From Paenibacillus allorhizosphaerae (lineage in GTDB: Bacteria; Bacillota; Bacilli; Paenibacillales; NBRC-103111): 59,421 nt of DNA. The stretch's first letter is position 1. Each line of letters starts with the position of its first letter. The stretch lies in NCBI RefSeq assembly GCF_910594985.1, contig NZ_CAJVCE010000032.1, forward strand, positions 1 to 59,421, written 5' to 3'. Shown here piece by piece: positions 8,647 to 16,846 of the stretch. The translations under genes were made by a program, and so were the position numbers. A model generated the notes under the pieces. That model saw only the letters and a program-made list of their open reading frames with translations, made no database searches and was not told where the DNA came from.

Positions 8647-8832
8647 TAATGTAACCATGTTCTTTTTACCGGACAGAATCATAAAAACCTTCAGTGAACG
8701 GTGTACAGGACTAAAAGTTCGGCCTGTGAACTGCAGTTCTATTATGGAACATACAGATTCTCAGGCCGATACATTCATTCATGATACGCGTTAGGCTATG
8801 TCAATTTTTGCACAGCAGTCGCGCTTTCACTA

Positions 8833-9627
8833 TTAACCGAGCACGACGCGATCGTCGGCAAATTTAGCGCCGCGGATCCGCTCGAACTGTTTGAGCAGGC
8901 TTTCCACAGTTAGTCCCTGCTTCTCTGACGCAGGAACATCTAAAATAATGCGGCCTTTATCCATCATGATCAGCCGGTTGCCTAAGCGGATCGCCTGTTC
9001 CATATTGTGCGTGACCATTAGCGTCGTCAAGTTCAGCTCTTCAACGATCTGTTTGGTCAACGCTGTGATTAGCTCTGCTCTCGACGGGTCGAGCGCAGCC
9101 GTATGCTCATCGAGCAGCAGGATACGCGGCTCCGTAAAGGTTGCCATCAGTAGACTGAGCGCCTGCCGCTCTCCGCCTGACAGCAGTCCGACCTTGGCGT
9201 TCAGCCGGTTCTCCAGCCCGATGCCAAGACGGTGGAGCTGCTCCTTGAACATGGTGCGCTTCTTACCCGTCACGCCGATGGACAAGCCTCTGCGCTTGCC
9301 GCGCTTGAAGGCCATAGCTAAATTTTCCTCGATTGTCATCGTCGGCGCTGTACCGGCCATCGGGTCCTGGAATACGCGCCCGATCCAAGCGCTGCGGCGA
9401 TGCTCGGGCACGTTCTCCACCGGATTTCCGGCTATGAAAACTTTCCCTAAATCAGGGGTCATGACCCCCGAGACGATGTTCATGAGCGTCGATTTGCCGG
9501 CGCCGTTGCTTCCGATGACCGTAACAAAATCGCCTTCTGACAGGTGTAGGTTAATGCCGGATAACGCAACCTTCTCATCAGGTGTCCCAGGGTTAAACAG
9601 CTTGGAAACTTGCTCGATACGCAGCAT
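8833..9627 (-). CDS. ABC transporter ATPase (TrpZ-like)
   Basis: The 264-residue nucleotide-binding subunit of a three-gene importer. Walker A is GSNGAGKST, the signature is LLSGGERQALSL, Walker B is PRILLLDEHTAAL, and the switch His is in LMVTHNMEQA. It corresponds to the COG1101 ATPase group that accompanies TrpX/TrpY-type proteins. Its ATG at 9625-9627 overlaps the TAA of the permease gene by one base, giving translational coupling. The substrate may be an aromatic amino acid or another small organic compound, which the sequence does not decide. Confidence 0.85.
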   Translation of the reverse strand: MLRIEQVSKLFNPGTPDEKVALSGINLHLSEGDFVTVIGSNGAGKSTLMNIVSGVMTPDLGKVFIAGNPVENVPEHRRSAWIGRVFQDPMAGTAPTMTIEENLAMAFKRGKRRGLSIGVTGKKRTMFKEQLHRLGIGLENRLNAKVGLLSGGERQALSLLMATFTEPRILLLDEHTAALDPSRAELITALTKQIVEELNLTTLMVTHNMEQAIRLGNRLIMMDKGRIILDVPASEKQGLTVESLLKQFERIRGAKFADDRVVLG

Positions 9628-10523
9628 TACCGCCCACCTCCCTGGGAAGCCTCTAGGTCTGCAGCGCGTTTGCGGATGAGCGCCTTTTGCTTAACCGTGC
9701 TCCGGATTTTAGGCAGCGTCAATGCGATAATGACGATCAGCGCGGTCATAAGCTTCATGTCCGTCGCTTCTAGTCCGACGCGAAGCGCAAGCGCTACAAC
9801 AAGGCGGTATACAATGGCGCCGAGCACAACGGCGATGGTAGCCTGCATTAGTTTGCGGGCGCCGAATATCGCTTCCCCGATAATAACGGAAGCCAGGCCG
9901 ATCACAATCATCCCGACGCCCATCGTTATTTCAGCGAATGCCGAGTATTGAGCAATCAGAGCTCCGGCCAATGCTACCAATCCGTTCGACAAGCTCACAC
10001 CGACAATAATGGTTGTATCCGTATTCACTCCGAAGCTGCGAATCATACGTTTATTGTCGCCGGTCGCGCGGAGCGCGAGGCCAAGATCCGTGTGGAGAAA
10101 CCAATCCAACGCGAACTTGACCGCGAGTACAACGAATGGCATTACGATTAGAATGTGCACTTCCGTCAGCAGCGTGTCCACCCCAAGCAGCGGAATGTTC
10201 GCTTTGCCCATAATTCGGAGGTTGATCGAGTACAGTGCAATCATCATCAAAATACCGGAGAGCAGCGCATTGATTTTGCCTTTCGTATGCAGAAGACCTG
10301 TACAAGCCCCTGCGACCAGGCCGCCGATAAAAGCCGTCACCGTTGCAAGCACAGGAGAGAACCCGCCGGCAATCATCATCGCGGCGATGCCTCCGCCTGT
10401 CGTAAAGCTCCCGTCGACCGTCAAGTCCGGGAAGTCCAAAATCCGGAACGTAATATAGACACCGAGCGCCATAATGGCGTACAGCATCCCGAGCTCGAGG
10501 GAGCCCGTAAGTGCCGTTAGCAT
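9627..10523 (-). CDS. ABC transporter permease (TrpY-like)
   Basis: An integral membrane subunit of 298 residues with about eight to nine hydrophobic segments, of the COG4120 / branched-chain-type permease fold (LGVYITFRILDFPDLTVDGSF near the N-terminus, LLSGILMMIALYSINLRIMG, LALRATGDNKRMI as the cytoplasmic coupling loop). The ATG at 10523 was chosen because AAGGAGG lies nine bases upstream; the longer frame back to 10577 lacks such a site. Start is 70 bases after the stop of the binding-protein gene and the stop overlaps the ATPase start. Confidence 0.85.
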   Translation of the reverse strand: MLTALTGSLELGMLYAIMALGVYITFRILDFPDLTVDGSFTTGGGIAAMMIAGGFSPVLATVTAFIGGLVAGACTGLLHTKGKINALLSGILMMIALYSINLRIMGKANIPLLGVDTLLTEVHILIVMPFVVLAVKFALDWFLHTDLGLALRATGDNKRMIRSFGVNTDTTIIVGVSLSNGLVALAGALIAQYSAFAEITMGVGMIVIGLASVIIGEAIFGARKLMQATIAVVLGAIVYRLVVALALRVGLEATDMKLMTALIVIIALTLPKIRSTVKQKALIRKRAADLEASQGGGR

Positions 10524-10592
10524 AACCTGTTGCCTCCTTAAACTGTAAAGAATGACCTTCCTAAGTCGAAAGGCCACTCTTATTTGTACGCC

Positions 10593-11633
10593 TTATTTGG
10601 CTGTACCGCCGAGCAGATTTTTCTTATCCTGCATTTTATTTTTCATTGCATCCGTAATCGTCACGCCCTGCGCTTTCGCCGCATCTTGATTAATGATCAA
10701 ATCCAGCTTGTCCGGGAAAGTTACTTTCATATCTGCTGGCTTGGCGCCATTTTTCAATATTTCAACGGCCATCTTTCCGGCTTGGTACCCGTGATCATAA
10801 TAGCGGAAGCCGTAGGTCGCAACCGCGCCCTTCTCTACCGTATCGCGATCACTGGAGAAGAACGGAATTTTCTTTTCGTTCGCTACTTTAATGATCGATT
10901 CGACTGCGCTTACAACCGTATTGTCGAGCGTTATATAGAACGCATCGACGCGGCCTGCGAGCGATTCGGCCGCCTGCTTCACTTCCGAACTGTTGGCTAC
11001 AGCAGCTTTCACCACTTTGATTCCATGTTTGCTGAGCGCTGTTTCAGCCGTTTGGATCATGACCGCGGCGTTTGGTTCGCCTTCATTGGCGATAATACCG
11101 ACCGTTTTGACTTTCGTGAAGTCTGCCGCGATAAAATCCATCAGCTTCGGCACCGCGTCCGGATGCGTATCCGCCGCACCGGTTACGTTCCCGCCCGGCT
11201 TGTCGAGGCTTTTGACCAGCTTCGCGCCGACCGGGTCCGTAATTGCTGCGAACAGGATCGGAGCATCTTTTACATTTTGCACTGCAGCCTGTGCGGAAGA
11301 TGTAGCAATGGCGACTACAAGATCCTTCTTATCCGCGGCAAATTTTTGAGCGATGGTTAAATTATTCGTCGGATCTCCCTGTGCGTTCTGGTAATCGACC
11401 TGCAGGTTTTCTTTATCCACGAAACCGCTGTCTTTCAGCGCGGCTAGAAAGCCTTCCCTTGTCGCATTGAGTGACGGGTGCTCAACGATTTGCGTAATAC
11501 CGACTTTATAAACCTTTTTGTCCTGCGGCTTTGCAGCAGAGCCGGAAGCGTCCGGAGCGTTGTTTTTGGACCCGCATCCGGCGAGAATCAAAGGAACGGC
11601 TACGAGCAGTGTTAATAGTCTAGCAGATTTCAT
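10593..11633 (-). CDS. ABC transporter substrate-binding lipoprotein (TrpX-like)
   Basis: A 346-residue lipoprotein of the COG2984 family (TrpX in streptococci). The signal MKSARLLTLLVAVPLILAGC has its lipobox Cys at residue 20. The start at 11633 has GGGAGG nine bases upstream, and the longer frame to 11654 does not improve anything. Family features include VGITQIVEHPSLNATREGFL, NAQGDPTNN, PILFAAITDPVGAKLV, GGNVTGAADTHPD and FYITLDNTVVSA. It is the first gene of the binding protein, permease, ATPase operon. No T-box or other amino-acid riboswitch is visible upstream, so a tryptophan role is not supported by regulation. Confidence 0.85.
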   Translation of the reverse strand: MKSARLLTLLVAVPLILAGCGSKNNAPDASGSAAKPQDKKVYKVGITQIVEHPSLNATREGFLAALKDSGFVDKENLQVDYQNAQGDPTNNLTIAQKFAADKKDLVVAIATSSAQAAVQNVKDAPILFAAITDPVGAKLVKSLDKPGGNVTGAADTHPDAVPKLMDFIAADFTKVKTVGIIANEGEPNAAVMIQTAETALSKHGIKVVKAAVANSSEVKQAAESLAGRVDAFYITLDNTVVSAVESIIKVANEKKIPFFSSDRDTVEKGAVATYGFRYYDHGYQAGKMAVEILKNGAKPADMKVTFPDKLDLIINQDAAKAQGVTITDAMKNKMQDKKNLLGGTAK

Positions 11634-11683
11634 CAAATTAGGCCTCCCATGCAACGTTAAAATGCTTTAAAGCAATAATGTAT

Positions 11684-11713
11684 ATCTTATTACGGTTTAT
11701 CCCCATTAGTCAA
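11684..11713 (-). promoter_or_regulatory. Possible sigma-A promoter of the TrpXYZ-like operon
   Basis: On the minus strand TTGACT (11708-11713) and TAAGAT (11684-11689) are separated by 18 bases, about 50 bases before the start codon of the binding protein. Confidence 0.4.
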
Positions 11714-11842
11714 TGAATGAAAACAAATCCCTTATTCATTTGAAGAACGATAAATTCATGAGGACTAGCCGCACAACCTTAAACTGACTGGTATAAATAT
11801 ACAATTTTATTGTTGTTACATGCGACGAAATCCAATTGTAAT

Positions 11843-11890
11843 CAAAAAAAAGAAGGAGCGGTTTTTCAACCAGCTACTTCTTCCTTCTGC
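11843..11890 (-). terminator. Probable minus-strand terminator
   Basis: On the minus strand AGCTGGTT-GAAA-AACCGCT forms a hairpin with one bulge, extended by GAAG/CTTC pairing, followed by TTTTTTTT. It would end transcripts coming from the Cys-rich gene at 12112. Confidence 0.5.
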
Positions 11891-12111
11891 TTTGGTGTCC
11901 AACAAGGATAAACCAGAAATTGACCATATTGCAAGCGATACTCTTATATTCAATTCCATAATGGATTCATCAGCGATTTTATATCCGGTAATACATTCAA
12001 AATCTATATTCCGTGATGGCCACGCATAAATCATTATTCCCGAGTTTGCATGGTTTTAAACCAGGGTCAGTCACAAAAATAATCAGGATCGGTTAGTATT
12101 GTTTAAACCAA

Positions 12112-12723
12112 TTAATGATGTAATTTCATGCGTATTAAAGATTGACGGAATTCAGTAAAGTCTTTGAGCATGTGATCAAGCCTTCTTTTATAGAAAGATG
12201 CAACAGTAGAATTTTCAGCAAATTGAATCTGATCAATTAGATCGTCTAAATCTTCCTTCAGTACAATGAAGTCAAGATTATCTTCATCTCTACTCAATTT
12301 AGATTTAAGATCAACAGCTAATGCCTCACCTAATTCTTTTAATCGTGGTACTTCAAGGTGCACCCTCATCTTTATAAGTGGAGGGGTATAATCCTTTCTA
12401 AAATCTATGCCTGGGACTTCGTCCCATAATGCATTCCAACCTTTAAGTAGCCCTGCTGAATAAAAAAGTAGTTTTAAGTAACCGCATAACCAGGACGTGC
12501 AACTTGTGTTTCTACTTTGACACCCTGCTCCGTTTTTTAAGTGGGAACAAAAGTTGCAGCAAGAACCACCATTTTTTATACAAACCTTGCAAATACTATT
12601 ACTGCCCACTCCGTCTAGAAATTGAATTCCATATTCGATAAGTTCTTTTCTCGTTATATAATAGATATCTTTTTCATTAAGCATATAATCATCAAACAAC
12701 CCCTTTCCCTTATCAAAAACCAA
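12112..12723 (-). CDS. Cys-rich protein of unknown function
   Basis: About 203 residues if the TTG at 12723 is used; an in-frame ATG at 12684 is the alternative, and neither has a clear ribosome binding site. Eight cysteines lie within residues 45-80 (CKVC, CCNFC, GCQSR, NTSCTSWLC), a pattern suited to a metal site such as Zn or Fe-S. The C-terminal half is helical and charged (LKSKLSRDEDNLDF, FYKRRLDHML). No signal peptide or membrane segment. I recognise it only as a conserved-looking hypothetical. Base composition is clearly more AT-rich than its neighbours, which hints at transfer. It stands alone. Confidence 0.6.
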   Translation of the reverse strand: MVFDKGKGLFDDYMLNEKDIYYITRKELIEYGIQFLDGVGSNSICKVCIKNGGSCCNFCSHLKNGAGCQSRNTSCTSWLCGYLKLLFYSAGLLKGWNALWDEVPGIDFRKDYTPPLIKMRVHLEVPRLKELGEALAVDLKSKLSRDEDNLDFIVLKEDLDDLIDQIQFAENSTVASFYKRRLDHMLKDFTEFRQSLIRMKLHH

Positions 12724-12885
12724 ATAATTATTATATATTCAGTTATTTGAATATTTCAATTACTATTGATTTACTATAACTGATAAAAACTAAAAAATGC
12801 AATGTTTTATAACTACAATATTGGAGTAATAATGATGTTGGAGGGGTTACCGTATATCTGTAGTTCATCACCAAACATGTACGCA

Positions 12886-12916
12886 GAAAAACCGCTAACC
12901 AAGAGAATTAGCGGTT
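12886..12916 (-). terminator. Terminator of the peroxiredoxin gene
   Basis: A perfect 9-bp stem, AACCGCTAA (12890-12898) with TTAGCGGTT (12908-12916), followed on the minus strand by TTTTT. It lies 18 bases past the stop of the BCP gene. Confidence 0.85.
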
Positions 12917-12933
12917 GCACTGTGCGGCGTGCG

Positions 12934-13401
12934 TTATAGCTGCTTAATCGCTGCCAATACTTCCGCCACATGACCGTCGACTTGCACTGCTCGCCATTCC
13001 TTAATCAGAACGCCTTGCTCATTGATGAGAAACGTTGAGCGCTCGACTCCATAGAATTGCTGACCGACTCGCTCCTTGAGCTTCCATACCCCGAACAGCT
13101 CACAAATCTTATGATCCACATCGGATAGCAGCAGGAAAGGCAGCTTGTACTCTGAAATAAACTGATTGTGCGAGGTGAGGTCGTCCGGACTGATGCCGAT
13201 AATCTCCGTGTTTAAGCTTTTGTATTCACTGTTGTAATTCCTAAATTCGCACGATTCCTTGGTGCAGCCGGGAGTCATGTCTTTCGGGTAGAAATAAATA
13301 ACGATTCTTTTCCCCTTAAAACGGCTTAAAGAAACCGCTTCGCCATTAGCTGCAGGCAGAGTAAAATCAGGAACCTGTTGATCAAGCTTGAGATTGGGCA
13401 T
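12934..13401 (-). CDS. bcp: Thioredoxin-dependent thiol peroxidase (BCP-type peroxiredoxin)
   Basis: A 155-residue peroxiredoxin that reduces hydrogen and organic peroxides in the cytoplasm using thioredoxin. The active site is DMTPGCTKESCEF, with peroxidatic Cys46 and the resolving Cys51 five residues later, the atypical two-Cys arrangement of BCP/PrxQ. FYPKD, the YGVERSTFLI segment and length are all standard. The ATG at 13401 follows AAGGAGG by twelve bases, rather long; the frame extends further upstream but the extension contains the Shine-Dalgarno itself. It is monocistronic with its own terminator. Confidence 0.92.
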   Translation of the reverse strand: MPNLKLDQQVPDFTLPAANGEAVSLSRFKGKRIVIYFYPKDMTPGCTKESCEFRNYNSEYKSLNTEIIGISPDDLTSHNQFISEYKLPFLLLSDVDHKICELFGVWKLKERVGQQFYGVERSTFLINEQGVLIKEWRAVQVDGHVAEVLAAIKQL

Positions 13402-13650
13402 ACGAAAACATGGCCTCCTTATAATAGCTCTCATCTTTCTAAAAAAATCTTACCAGAGCCATGAGCGTTTTCCAATAGAACGCATAAGCCGACGAAATGA
13501 GAATTACCGTACCGTTTTGCTTGATCAGCTCATCCTCGTCATTATGTCCCTAGCCGATTAACACAGAATTCGTAAGAAAAGGGTTGTCCGAAGATCTAAA
13601 TGACCTGTCTGGACCCCCCTTAGCCATAGCTTCGCACACGGTATTCACGG

Positions 13651-14484
13651 TTATGCTGCTGGACCGCCTTTGATGATCGCTTCCAGCTGGCGCGCCGTAT
13701 CGTATACTTGCTGCAGCGGGCTCGCGGAGTATAAGCCGATCTCGGCGGTAAGCGTGTCCGTGTAGCCGGTTTCCTTCAGCGCCGCGACAACCTCCGGCCA
13801 GTTGACGTCGCCTGCGAGCAGCGGGACGAAGCCGCTTCCGTTGCCGACTGCGGTTTTGAAGTCTTTGACGTGGACTTTGATGATCCGGCTGCCGAGAATG
13901 CGGATCCATTGCTGCGGGAAGCCGTAGAGCAATATGTTCCCCACGTCGAAATAAACGCCGGCGAAAGGAGAATTCAAAGTGTCGATATACGTCCGCATCT
14001 CCAGCGGGGAGAGCAGAAATTTATTCCAGACGTTCTCGATCCCCATTTTGACGCCGCGTTTTTCCGCTTCCGGCAAGAGTTTTTGCAGTTCGCTCAAGCT
14101 TCGTTCATAGCAGACGTCGTAAGATGAGGTCGGATTGACGACACCGGGCACGACCAGTACGGTGTCCGCTCCCATCCGCTCCGCCAGGTCCAACTGCTTG
14201 ATCACGACGTTCCGACCGAGCGTTCTTACGTCCGGATCAGCCGACGATAGAGGGTTTCTCCCCATCAAAGAGGTAGAGATGCTGCGCAGCTGTATGCCGT
14301 TATCTCGGGCGAGCTTCGCGACCGCATCCGCCTCGCTTGGCGTAGTATCCATCGTCAGTCCGACCCCTCCAGCCGGGTTAATGTTCAACTCGACGGCATC
14401 GAAACCCGCATCGCGGCTAATTTCAAATAGCTTATGTAACGGCGTCCCTTCGGGAAAACACCACTGGTTCACGCTTTTCAGCAT
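13651..14484 (-). CDS. Sugar phosphate isomerase/epimerase (xylose-isomerase-like TIM barrel)
   Basis: A 277-residue AP-endonuclease-2/IolE-like TIM barrel. Diagnostic stretches are DAGFDAVELNINP, GADTVLVVPGV, GVKMGIENVWNKFLLSP with the conserved Glu, FAGVYFDVGNILLYGFP and IIKVHVKDFK with metal-binding Asp/His, and DTLTAEIG near the end. Such enzymes isomerise or epimerise keto-sugars or inositol derivatives. Its start has GGAGG eight bases upstream and lies 17 bases after the oxidoreductase stop, so both form one operon. An equivalent pair is at 49293-51319. Confidence 0.85.
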   Translation of the reverse strand: MLKSVNQWCFPEGTPLHKLFEISRDAGFDAVELNINPAGGVGLTMDTTPSEADAVAKLARDNGIQLRSISTSLMGRNPLSSADPDVRTLGRNVVIKQLDLAERMGADTVLVVPGVVNPTSSYDVCYERSLSELQKLLPEAEKRGVKMGIENVWNKFLLSPLEMRTYIDTLNSPFAGVYFDVGNILLYGFPQQWIRILGSRIIKVHVKDFKTAVGNGSGFVPLLAGDVNWPEVVAALKETGYTDTLTAEIGLYSASPLQQVYDTARQLEAIIKGGPAA

Positions 14485-14501
14485 AAGGCTTCCTCCATCT
14501 T

Positions 14502-15491
14502 CTATTTTCGGGCCGGGTCGGCTTCGAACGTAATGGTACGACCGGTGTTGGCCGATTCATTGGCGGCAAGCGTCACCTCGAGCGTTGCTACTGCTTCGTC
14601 GTAGCCGCACAGAACCAGCTCCTGGCGGCCGGTCCGTACCGCTTCGATAAACGCCCTGTTTTGCTCAAGGGAATATTCGGCACTGAGCTTCTCATCCAGC
14701 TCCTGGTTGTTATCGACGATGCGGAGCGACGCCCCCCTAATGGCTACATAGAAGTCGGAGCCGATCAGTTCAACATCGCCGCGTCCGAACTTCTTCGACA
14801 TGCATGCGGTACTGAACGATCCAACCGCTCCGGACTGTAGAGAGAACGAGATGATTCCGACGTCGGGAATCGTCGCGTCCGGATATTCCTTCAATATATT
14901 GCGTTGCTCGTAACGCGCATGCACCTCGCGGAATTCTCCGACCAGGTAACGGATCAGGTCGACCTGATGTGTGGACTGCTCGACGAGCTGTCCGCCCGAT
15001 TTGTCCATTTGCCGGAACCAAGGAGTCGGAGGCAAGCTTCCGATCCGGTAAGCGAGAACCATATCGACAGATTTGCCGGTAAGATAAGCTTTCGCCTTTT
15101 GCACCGATTCCAAATAGCGCAAGCAATACCCGGACGAATGGATGATGCCCGATTCCTTGATCATTCGGCTTTTGGATCGAGCAGCCTCCAAGTCAAGACC
15201 GACCGGCTTCTCCGAGAGCAGGTGAATGCCTTTACGTGCGGCGGACTCCTCGATTCCGTCTCTGGCAAAAGGAGGCGTGCATATAAAAACGGCGTCGATC
15301 GTCCCCGAATGAAGCAAATGTTCCGCACTGTCGTATACTTGCAATCGGTATTGCTCCCCGATCTGCTTTGCCCGGTCGGGGTTGGCGTCATGCACCGCGG
15401 TCAGCTCCGCTTGCTCCAGCTTTTGCAGCGTTTTGATATGGTGCTCTGCCATTCCTCCAGCTCCGATAAAACCAATTCTCACCTTGTTCAT
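14502..15491 (-). CDS. Gfo/Idh/MocA-family oxidoreductase
   Basis: A 329-residue NAD(P)-dependent dehydrogenase. The N-terminal Rossmann motif is VRIGFIGAGGMAEHH, then ICTPPFARDG and the signature SEKPVGLDLEAA with the catalytic Lys of EKP. GGQLVEQSTHQVDLIRYLVG carries the family His/Asp. These enzymes oxidise sugars or inositols, often with an isomerase partner. The ATG follows AGGAGG by eight bases. It leads the operon with the epimerase at 13651. Confidence 0.88.
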   Translation of the reverse strand: MNKVRIGFIGAGGMAEHHIKTLQKLEQAELTAVHDANPDRAKQIGEQYRLQVYDSAEHLLHSGTIDAVFICTPPFARDGIEESAARKGIHLLSEKPVGLDLEAARSKSRMIKESGIIHSSGYCLRYLESVQKAKAYLTGKSVDMVLAYRIGSLPPTPWFRQMDKSGGQLVEQSTHQVDLIRYLVGEFREVHARYEQRNILKEYPDATIPDVGIISFSLQSGAVGSFSTACMSKKFGRGDVELIGSDFYVAIRGASLRIVDNNQELDEKLSAEYSLEQNRAFIEAVRTGRQELVLCGYDEAVATLEVTLAANESANTGRTITFEADPARK

Positions 15492-15699
15492 ATGCGAATC
15501 CTCCTTGAATCGGATGGTTACATGAACAACAATAGTGGATATGATTGGAAAAGTATTTATTCATATAGGACTGGAATTTACGCAAAAAAATCGATGCGCC
15601 TATAAAACAAAAAAACTCGTTTTACGCATGACCGAGACATGCCTTTTCAATTGACCGGGTTTATTGTATGCTTGCCATACAAGAGAGGAGTTGGAATCT

Positions 15700-16197
15700 A
15701 TGGTGAAACAACTGATCGTCGGAGACGCCTTGCATGAGCTGGCCACTACGCGCCGCATCCTGGAGCGCTTGCCCGAGGAGCATATGACGTGGAAGCCGCA
15801 CGTGAAATCGATGACGTTGGGCGGGCTGGCCACGCACCTGATCAACCTGCTGAACTGGCAAGTCGCGATTTTTCTTTACCCGGAATTCGATCTTTCGACC
15901 GTGCCGCTTCGGCGGGAAGCTTTGGAAAGACGCGATGATGTGCTGGAGGAATTCGACGCGAACGTCGTCAAGCTTGAAAAGCTTTTAGCCGAATGCTACG
16001 AGAAAACGCTCGGCGAGGAATGGACCTTGCGGAACGGCGACCATATCATCCTGCGCCAACCGCGGGCGATCGCGCTTCGCACCTTCGGATTAAGCCACAT
16101 GGTCCACCACCGGGCGCAGCTCGGGGTTTATTTGCGGCTTCTCGATATTCCGGTGCCGGGCGTCTACGGTCCCTCGGCCGACGAGGAAGGTAAATAA
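15700..16197 (+). CDS. DinB-family protein
   Basis: A 165-residue four-helix-bundle protein of the DinB/YfiT type, which are thiol-transferase-like metalloproteins, often of unknown substrate. The metal-binding His triad is visible as His46 in GGLATHLINLLNW and His133/His137 in LSHMVHHRAQLGVYLRLL. The ATG at 15700 follows AGAGGAG with a ten-base spacer, whereas the frame open from 15664 has no site. Followed by a strong terminator, so monocistronic. GTATG-CTTGC-CATAC (15667-15681) just upstream is an inverted repeat that might be an operator. Confidence 0.85.
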   Translation: MVKQLIVGDALHELATTRRILERLPEEHMTWKPHVKSMTLGGLATHLINLLNWQVAIFLYPEFDLSTVPLRREALERRDDVLEEFDANVVKLEKLLAECYEKTLGEEWTLRNGDHIILRQPRAIALRTFGLSHMVHHRAQLGVYLRLLDIPVPGVYGPSADEEGK

Positions 16198-16211
16198 ACT
16201 AAGACGTGCAG

Positions 16212-16263
16212 AACAGTCGCAGGGCATCGGCATGACCGTCGGTACTCTGCGACTGTTTTTTTT
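16212..16263 (+). terminator. Terminator of the DinB gene
   Basis: An 11-bp stem, AACAGTCGCAG (16212-16222) with CTGCGACTGTT (16247-16257), followed by an unbroken T-run, 14 bases after the stop. Confidence 0.88.
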
Positions 16264-16420
16264 GGGGATGAACGCTTTTTTGTCGCCGGACATAGCGCAA
16301 TTGACTTTCTTTCCGCTAAGCGGCTATCCACTGAGAACAGGCGATCAGATATTGGCCTTCGCCTTTCTGCTGCACTCAGAATCGTCTATATTGGGGGGTG
16401 TCATCAAGGCTCAAATGCTG

Positions 16421-16816
16421 TTATTCTTTTGGCTGCCATACTTTGAGCTTGTTACCATCCGGGTCATAGAAATCGAACTCTCTGAACCAGCTATGTATAA
16501 TCAATTCTCCGATACGAATACCATTAGAACGGGCATGCTCATATAATCCATCAATATCTGAAGTTCGAAAGCATACTACAGGCATTTCATAGCATTCGCC
16601 ATTTTTCAGCCATTGGTTTGTCCGAAAAGTTAAAACCTGCTCATCTAATCTCTCGCGTAGGAAAACTTCTTGCCTGCCCACAAGTAAATAATCTCCACCA
16701 TTCTCTAACCCAAGGTGCTCAATGTACCACTGTTCTGACTGTTTTCGGTTGGAAACAGGAATATAAACTCCATCTATCCCGGTCAGTGCTGCTTTCTTTG
16801 TTATTTGCTCCACCAT
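16421..16816 (-). CDS. VOC-superfamily (glyoxalase/bleomycin-resistance fold) protein
   Basis: A 131-residue protein with the paired beta-alpha-beta-beta-beta modules of the vicinal oxygen chelate fold: GIDGVYIPVSNRKQSEQWYIEHLGLE at the start and DIDGLYEHARSNGIRI, FREFDFYDPDGNKLKVWQP at the end, the last with the conserved Glu/Asp region. Function may be metal-dependent enzyme or drug/toxin binding; substrate unknown. A shorter decayed copy of this gene lies at 29387-29471. It follows the TetM-like gene by 30 bases on the same strand and may share its transcript. Confidence 0.82.
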   Translation of the reverse strand: MVEQITKKAALTGIDGVYIPVSNRKQSEQWYIEHLGLENGGDYLLVGRQEVFLRERLDEQVLTFRTNQWLKNGECYEMPVVCFRTSDIDGLYEHARSNGIRIGELIIHSWFREFDFYDPDGNKLKVWQPKE

Positions 16817-16846
16817 CTATTCTCCTTTGACATAAGGTTAATTCAG

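Larger units (their letters stand above)
8423..8832. other. Intergenic region with transposase scrap and hairpin
   Basis: It contains the IS110 transposase fragment (8489-8617) and a bidirectional hairpin (8624-8646). The remainder, 8650-8832, has no coding frame or repeat I can name. Confidence 0.5.
11634..12111. other. Intergenic region, possible gene remnant
   Basis: AT-rich. The minus strand has an open frame from 12034 to 11816 (72 codons) without a good ribosome binding site that runs through a terminator-like hairpin, so I do not call it a gene. I recognise no similarity. The left edge contains the promoter of the TrpXYZ-like operon. Confidence 0.4.

Noticed and set aside
11634..11760. 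T-box or other amino-acid riboswitch ahead of the TrpXYZ-like operon
   Set aside because: No T-box consensus or stem-loop with U-tract was found, so tryptophan control is not supported.
11816..12034. Open frame of 72 codons on the minus strand and a comparable one on the plus strand
   Set aside because: No ribosome binding site, both run across a terminator-like hairpin, and neither resembles a known protein.
13435..13650. Short open stretches on the minus strand after the peroxiredoxin and epimerase genes
   Set aside because: About 35 codons each, with no start site or recognisable motif.
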